NCBI GenBank assembly: GCA_905250125.1 | Contig: CAJNOL010000233.1 | Coordinates: forward strand, 37,513-101,512 | DNA from: Rotaria sordida | Taxonomy: Eukaryota > Rotifera > Eurotatoria > Philodinida > Philodinidae | Direction of reading: 5' to 3' | Length of the DNA: 64,000 nt | Shown: piece by piece, positions 59,752 through 64,000 of the stretch | How positions within the stretch are numbered: the first letter of the stretch is position 1 | How the letters are laid out: each line of letters starts with the position of its first letter | Notes under the pieces: generated by a model | Told to the model about the DNA's origin: nothing | Seen by the model: the letters and a program-made list of their open reading frames with translations, nothing else | Databases searched by the model: none | Program-made: the position numbers and the translations under genes

Positions 59752-60621
59752 ATGTCTACTGTAGTAACAGTTAAAACAGTACTTTGTTTAATTCGACCTG
59801 AAAATGTTTGGGAACAAATTCAATCAATTCGATCAATATATGATAAAGCTTATCCACGTTGGACACCATATATTAATTTAATTTATCTATTTGTACCTGA
59901 ATCAGAATTTTCCAATATAAAAATTCAATTATAGCTCATCTTATACTTGGTCAAATAATAACATAAAGAATATCAGATATTCTTATTGAAATGAAAGCAA
60001 AACGGAACTCAATTAAATTTACTATTGATCATGTTTGTATGATTAGTTGTAAAAATAATCCCGATGATTTATTTACTATTAAAAATCAAGTTCTTTTAGT
60101 TAATTTAGAAGAACAAGATAATAATAATAAACAACCTGTCCCCATTGAAAAACCTTCGGTAATAGAAATTTCTCTAACTTTAACTACAAAAAGTTGTTTA
60201 TGTATAATGACATCAAATGAGTTTTCTACTTGTCTCTTATATTGTTGTTGCTGAACATGATCATATTCCAATTGAATTTGATTTATGTTTACAAATTGGA
60301 TCAATACCAAAATTTACAATTGATTTTGATGCACAATCAATTTGTTTTTAATTATTTAACATCATGTCTTTTTCTTAAACCAACTAATATTGAGTTTATT
60401 CAACGATTAAATTTAAATAGTAATAATTTTAATGGAACATTAACATTATGAGAATTAGATAAAAAAAGATTTAACTGAAGTTGAAAATCGATTTACACAA
60501 AGTTGGACATTTGAAACTAATGGATTTGAAGTTAATCGAGTATATTTAATTGATGCAAATGTTTCTGATGGAAAACATATTCCTATTCCTTGTGTTTGTG
60601 TATTCTTCTTATTTGTTTAGA
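59752..60621 (+). pseudogene. Broken 2H phosphoesterase-like gene (RNA ligase/LENG9-type)
   Basis: The reading starts at ATG 59752 (MSTVVTVKTVLCLIRPENVW) and continues AYPRWTPYINLIYLFVPESE, the segment that normally carries the first catalytic His (PHINL/PHITL); here it is Tyr. After a stop at 59932 the frame resumes as AHLILGQ (second motif, HLTL normally), stop, RISDILIEMKAKRNSIKFTI and NPDDLFTIKNQVLLV. Further frameshifts lead to EHDHIPIEFDLCLQIG, IPKFTIDFDAQS and LTEVENRFTQSWTFETNGFE. Compared with intact 2H proteins, the roughly 60 residues between the motifs are missing. Several stops, a lost His and the deletion show it is dead. Which 2H subfamily it came from cannot be settled by eye. 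Confidence 0.7.
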
Positions 60622-61116
60622 TGATCGACAAAGTTTTCTTCTTCTAAGTTACAAACAATGTGTATTTATTTAGCGTGACGAAAACAAGTGATATGACGTA
60701 TTTCTGTATCATCCTTATATCTTATAATCATGCATACATCAATACAATGGTCATTCGTTTATCTCTTCCAGACAGATGCAAAGATTTCTATCCAATCGAC
60801 TTTGCAGCGATCACTCTTACAAACTTCCGAGGTTTCTAAATTGCCCAAGCATTCAAAAGTTTTATAGATGGATTCTATTGAGTCCTTAAATTTTTCAAAT
60901 GTTTTGAGTACAAAAATTGTTTAAAAGACTCCAGAGATTTCCATGCTGGTAAATAAGAATTAAACAAATTTTTAACTTAAAACCTTGAAATTTTGACAGT
61001 TTCATTATGAAAATATTCATAAAACTTTTCAAAAATTATTAAAATGAGGGAATTTGTAACACATCTTGTACATTGATTCTTTCAGAGGAGACTTCTAATA
61101 GAGTAAGGGGTTCAGA
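60622..61116. other. Intergenic, no gene seen
   Basis: AT-rich sequence between the 2H pseudogene and the GTACTT element. Nothing recognisable. Confidence 0.5.
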
Positions 61117-61265
61117 CAAGGGGAAAACATTGTACTTTACGTACTTTAATGTATTTTTTTGTACTTCAAAGTACTTCCTCGTACTTTGAGGTACTTCATT
61201 GTACTTTAACGTACTTTACGTACTTTATGTACTTTAAAGTACACAAGTACGATGTTTTCCCCTTG
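61117..61265. mobile_element. 149-bp GTACTT-array element with 21-bp inverted ends
   Basis: The ends are inverted: left CAAGGGGAAAACATTGTACT, right (other strand) CAAGGGGAAAACATCGTACT, one mismatch in 21 bp. The interior is an array of ten GTACTT motifs spaced mostly 8-11 bp apart, several inside the palindrome AAGTACTT. No target duplication is evident. The right end runs directly into telomere-like tract 5. Confidence 0.85.
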
Positions 61266-61388
61266 GGTATGGATGTGAGAAAGATAATAATACCCACATT
61301 CACATCCACACCCACACCTCAAATCCACACCAACACTCTCACCCACACCCCCACATCCACATCGACACGCATCCACACTCAAACCGAC
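61265..61388. repeat. Telomere-like inverted tract 5
   Basis: A short G-rich start (GGGTATGGATGTGAG) is followed by about 100 bp of C-rich repeats (CACATCCACACCCACACC, CACCCACACCCCCACATCC). It is the longest C-rich arm of the five tracts. The open frames across it (61149-61436 +, 61206-61397 -) are repeat translations. Confidence 0.8.
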
Positions 61389-61723
61389 AACCAACATTCG
61401 AAAATATTAATTAAAGAGGCTGTTTGTCAAAAATAGGCTTTAAGGAGGTAATTGGAGAAGTGAAGGTTACTTGAATATGACAAGTGATGACATCATGTTT
61501 AAACGGTCCACAAGCACAGCCATGAGTAAGAGAATTAATCTTTCGTTCATCTACGAATAGTCAATATTTATTTATTCAATAAAGTTACTGTTATTCTATC
61601 AAGAAAATGAGACCGGTCCAAGTTCTTTGGATTCTAAACTGCTGAGGAACTCAAAGAACTCTCCAAATCTATATTTTACTAAACATACAGTACACACCAC
61701 TAATGGAATTCAACGGATCTACG
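61389..61723. other. Intergenic, no gene seen
   Basis: Includes a short AACTCAAAGAACTC-type stretch that looks like an outer part of the inverted repeat that follows. No gene. Confidence 0.45.
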
Positions 61724-61958
61724 GAACTGAAAGAATTCAAAGAACTCCTGGAAGAGTGAGTAATGAATGAGAGCGAGAGTCAGGATAGCGATGCATACAA
61801 AGACCATCTCTCGAACTGATGGCGAAGACAGAAAGTTATACGCTCGACATCACTGCTAGTCGGACAGATGACCTTTGTGTGCATCATCATCCTTACTCTG
61901 GTTCTCAACCATTACTCACTCTTTCTGGAGTCCCTTGGATTTCGTGAATTCCTTGAGT
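61724..61958. repeat. Inverted repeat with GAGTGAGTAATG arms
   Basis: The left arm (61724-61767, GAATTCAAAGAACTCCTGGA then AGAGTGAGTAATG) is matched in inverse by the right arm (61908-61958, CATTACTCACTCTTTCTGGA then GTGAATTCCTTGAG). Beyond the right arm, TTCCTTGGA-like motifs continue to about 62110, so the element may be larger and built on a short AAGGAATTC-type repeat. Confidence 0.65.
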
Positions 61959-63345
61959 TATATGATTTCCTTGGACTTCTTGGCCACCTTAGATTCCTTC
62001 ATTCCATGTGTTCCTTAGATTACTTATCTTTTCATTAATGGTATGTTGTTTATTATTATGTTTTATTAAGAATCTAGGATTTCTTAAGCTTCTCATGAGT
62101 TTAGAATTCATGAAATTCGGACAGTGCTGTTCTTCAGAGCGGCGAAGGCATAATAAACTACAATATGTGTGTATGAGATTGGCGAAATTTCTTCAAAATG
62201 GATCTGAACACGATTGTAGGTCTAAACGAGTATGATCGCGCTTAGTACGCTATTTTTCATGTACATTCACATCCATTTATCAAAGGTTTTGCAAATCGCA
62301 GCCAATAGCCATTGTAAAATGAAGTGCGTCTGCATGCTGCTGAAAAGTTATTTTAACCGCTTTTGAATGCATCTATTTTGCGCTTGATGTTTATATGAGC
62401 AGAAACGAAAATAGTATTCAAACAGTGCCCATTGGACACTGAGAACAATCTCACGCGATAAACAACTTGTCGTGCTTATCAACCTAATAAATTTTCCAGA
62501 TGTATCACAATCTCATCAATAATTCTAAGAAACGGCCAGTTTTCGAAGAATTAATAATATCCATTTATTCAGAAAATTAACAAGAATATTTATATAAAAG
62601 TACAAAGGAGCGAGAAAAAGGACGATCATACCTTGGCTTGTTCCCATCTGCGTAGTCCGATGTAACTGAGAGAAAAAAGATGATGTTATGTCCTTTGTTT
62701 TTAACTTGTAAATACCACACTGTGAAAAAAAGTCAAAGGGTAAAAAGAGAAACAGCAAGAAAAGAAACAAAGATGAATAACAGAAAGAAAGAGGAACACA
62801 TCATATCTCATATATGTTTTAGGTATAGCGAATGAATATCTTATTGATTTGCTTATAATGTCAGAAATGTTATAGACAGTCACGAGTAAAGTAGCAGAAC
62901 ATATGAGAAAAATTCTCATAAGCTTTTTTCTACTTAGAATATACCAGAATTAATAACGTTAGTTATGTATCAAGAGTACAATTAAGATCGCTTTTTATTT
63001 GGAATCGAAAACAGCTTATTTTTTGTGTAGAAGTCAAAAGTGAGTCTATTGCGGTATCTGTTTATCTGTGAACTTTTATCTTGATGGATAAAAATTCAAA
63101 GCTTATTTCTCATTAGAAAAAACCTGGCGCATTTAATTAAGAATGATGTAGATAACTTAATTTGTTTATTATCATCACTTATTATAACAATCTATCTATT
63201 TAATATACATAAAAAATGAACAATGTTTGGAAAGTCTTGAAAACATTTGGTTTGTAATTTGTGGATTTACAACTTTTGGACTTGACTGATTTACAGTTTA
63301 CACAAGTAAAAGATGTGTTTTTCACACTTATGTATCTCATCTAGG
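61959..63345. other. Intergenic, no gene seen
   Basis: About 1.4 kb with TTCCTTGGA-type motifs at the left and AT-rich sequence after. Frames at 62008-62235, 62525-62770 and 62701-62919 have no family features. Confidence 0.5.
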
Positions 63346-63604
63346 ATGGATCACTACAGGAAGTATCAATATTACACGAAAATATCATACAGCATCGGCA
63401 TTAACAAAAGGAAAAGTATTGATTACTGGTGGATACAATAGTACTGAATTATATGATCCATTAACAGAAATCTGGACACTTACTAGTACCATGATTACTA
63501 CACGAGAATTTCATACTGTATCGACACTTACAAGTGGAACAGTGTTAGTTGTTGGTGGTGATCGTAATGGTGTTGTTTATTCCAACAGTGCAGAACTGTA
63601 TTGA
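63346..63604 (+). pseudogene. Kelch-repeat fragment
   Basis: A readable exon after an AG acceptor (ATCTAG at about 63344) gives one and a half Kelch blades: WITTGSINITRKYHTASALT, KVLITGGYNSTELYDPLTEI, TREFHTVSTLTSG and VLVVGGDRNGVVYSNSAELY, then TGA where Asp-Pro normally follows. A one-base shift after ELY restores GATCGACATTAGCAGG, close to the usual DPSTGQ part, so a frameshift killed the frame. Kelch repeats of this HTAS/VLVTGG type form large families in bdelloids. No start codon, signal or further blades are present upstream or downstream. A very small partial gene is the alternative. Confidence 0.65.
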
Positions 63605-64000
63605 TCGACATTAGCAGGACAATATTTTCTTCTGTAAATTAAAACATTAAATTTAAACTTCGTATTAAAACTATTTTATCCGTGAACGTTTCTATAAGAC
63701 AGCCATTAAAAATATCTTGGACTAAGTATGTATTAAATAGACGTATTCACTTATGTAATAAAAACAAGTTCAAACAATAATTCTTAACTGATGTTTTTAA
63801 GCAATTGACATCAGTGATATGAACTCATAAGATGTGTACATGGGCTTTATAGCACAAATAATAATATGCAGAGATTAATTGTTGACGTCTTTTCTGAGGG
63901 ATATATATATATAGAAATATCCATAACTACTTTCGACCTTACTTAAGAATCTTATCACATGATTTATACTTTTGTATGGTTTTTATGATCCGAATAAGAT
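63605..64000. other. Intergenic to window end
   Basis: AT-rich, with no recognisable feature. Further Kelch blades might lie beyond the window, but none are visible here. Confidence 0.5.

Overview
The window reads as AT-rich animal DNA, most likely from a bdelloid rotifer of the Rotaria/Adineta kind. That assignment is inference. It rests on very small introns (about 50-75 bp) in strongly conserved animal genes, a decayed Kelch-repeat fragment, SWIM-finger debris, scattered G-rich tracts resembling the TGTGGG telomere repeat known from bdelloids, splice acceptors just upstream of several start codons (bdelloids use spliced-leader trans-splicing), and one bacterial-looking enzyme gene (bdelloids carry many horizontally acquired genes).

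Left part (1-23.5 kb). Five intact-looking genes: a cathepsin L-like protease (minus), a gamma-syntrophin-like adaptor (minus), the ribosome-assembly factor NSA2 (plus), a large PHD-TFIIS-SPOC protein of the DIDO1/PHF3 type (minus, about 7.3 kb with at least 14 exons), and the 3'-end processing factor CstF-64 (plus). NSA2, the PHD-TFIIS-SPOC protein and CstF-64 all act in RNA or ribosome production. I see no operon-like arrangement, only an ordinary mix of housekeeping loci.

Middle (23.5-44.4 kb). A gene-poor stretch holding a broken SWIM-finger fragment, a 139-bp hairpin element and several degenerate repeats, followed by two low-complexity lineage-specific genes, a small coiled-coil gene, a decayed intron-bearing copy of the proteasome alpha-3 gene (PSMA3), and a bacterial-type PLP-dependent decarboxylase with one intron.

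Right part (44.4-64 kb). A young-looking 1.3-kb non-autonomous LTR element (two 233-bp LTRs that look identical, TSD TTATG), a divergent NKAPD1/diacylglycerol kinase pair, a WDR54 gene, ribosomal protein S18, then a gene-poor tail of broken genes (2H phosphoesterase-like, Kelch) and short palindromic elements.

Mobile and repeat DNA is the most unusual part. I can define two MITEs with perfect 8-bp target duplications (hAT-like), a palindromic family with three full copies and one half copy, a 139-bp hairpin, a 149-bp GTACTT-array element with inverted ends, and five telomere-like G-rich/C-rich inverted tracts. One of those tracts abuts the broken centre of the half-copy palindrome. No RNA gene, CRISPR array or complete autonomous transposon was found. 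Exon limits come from reading GT/AG sites and reading frame by eye.
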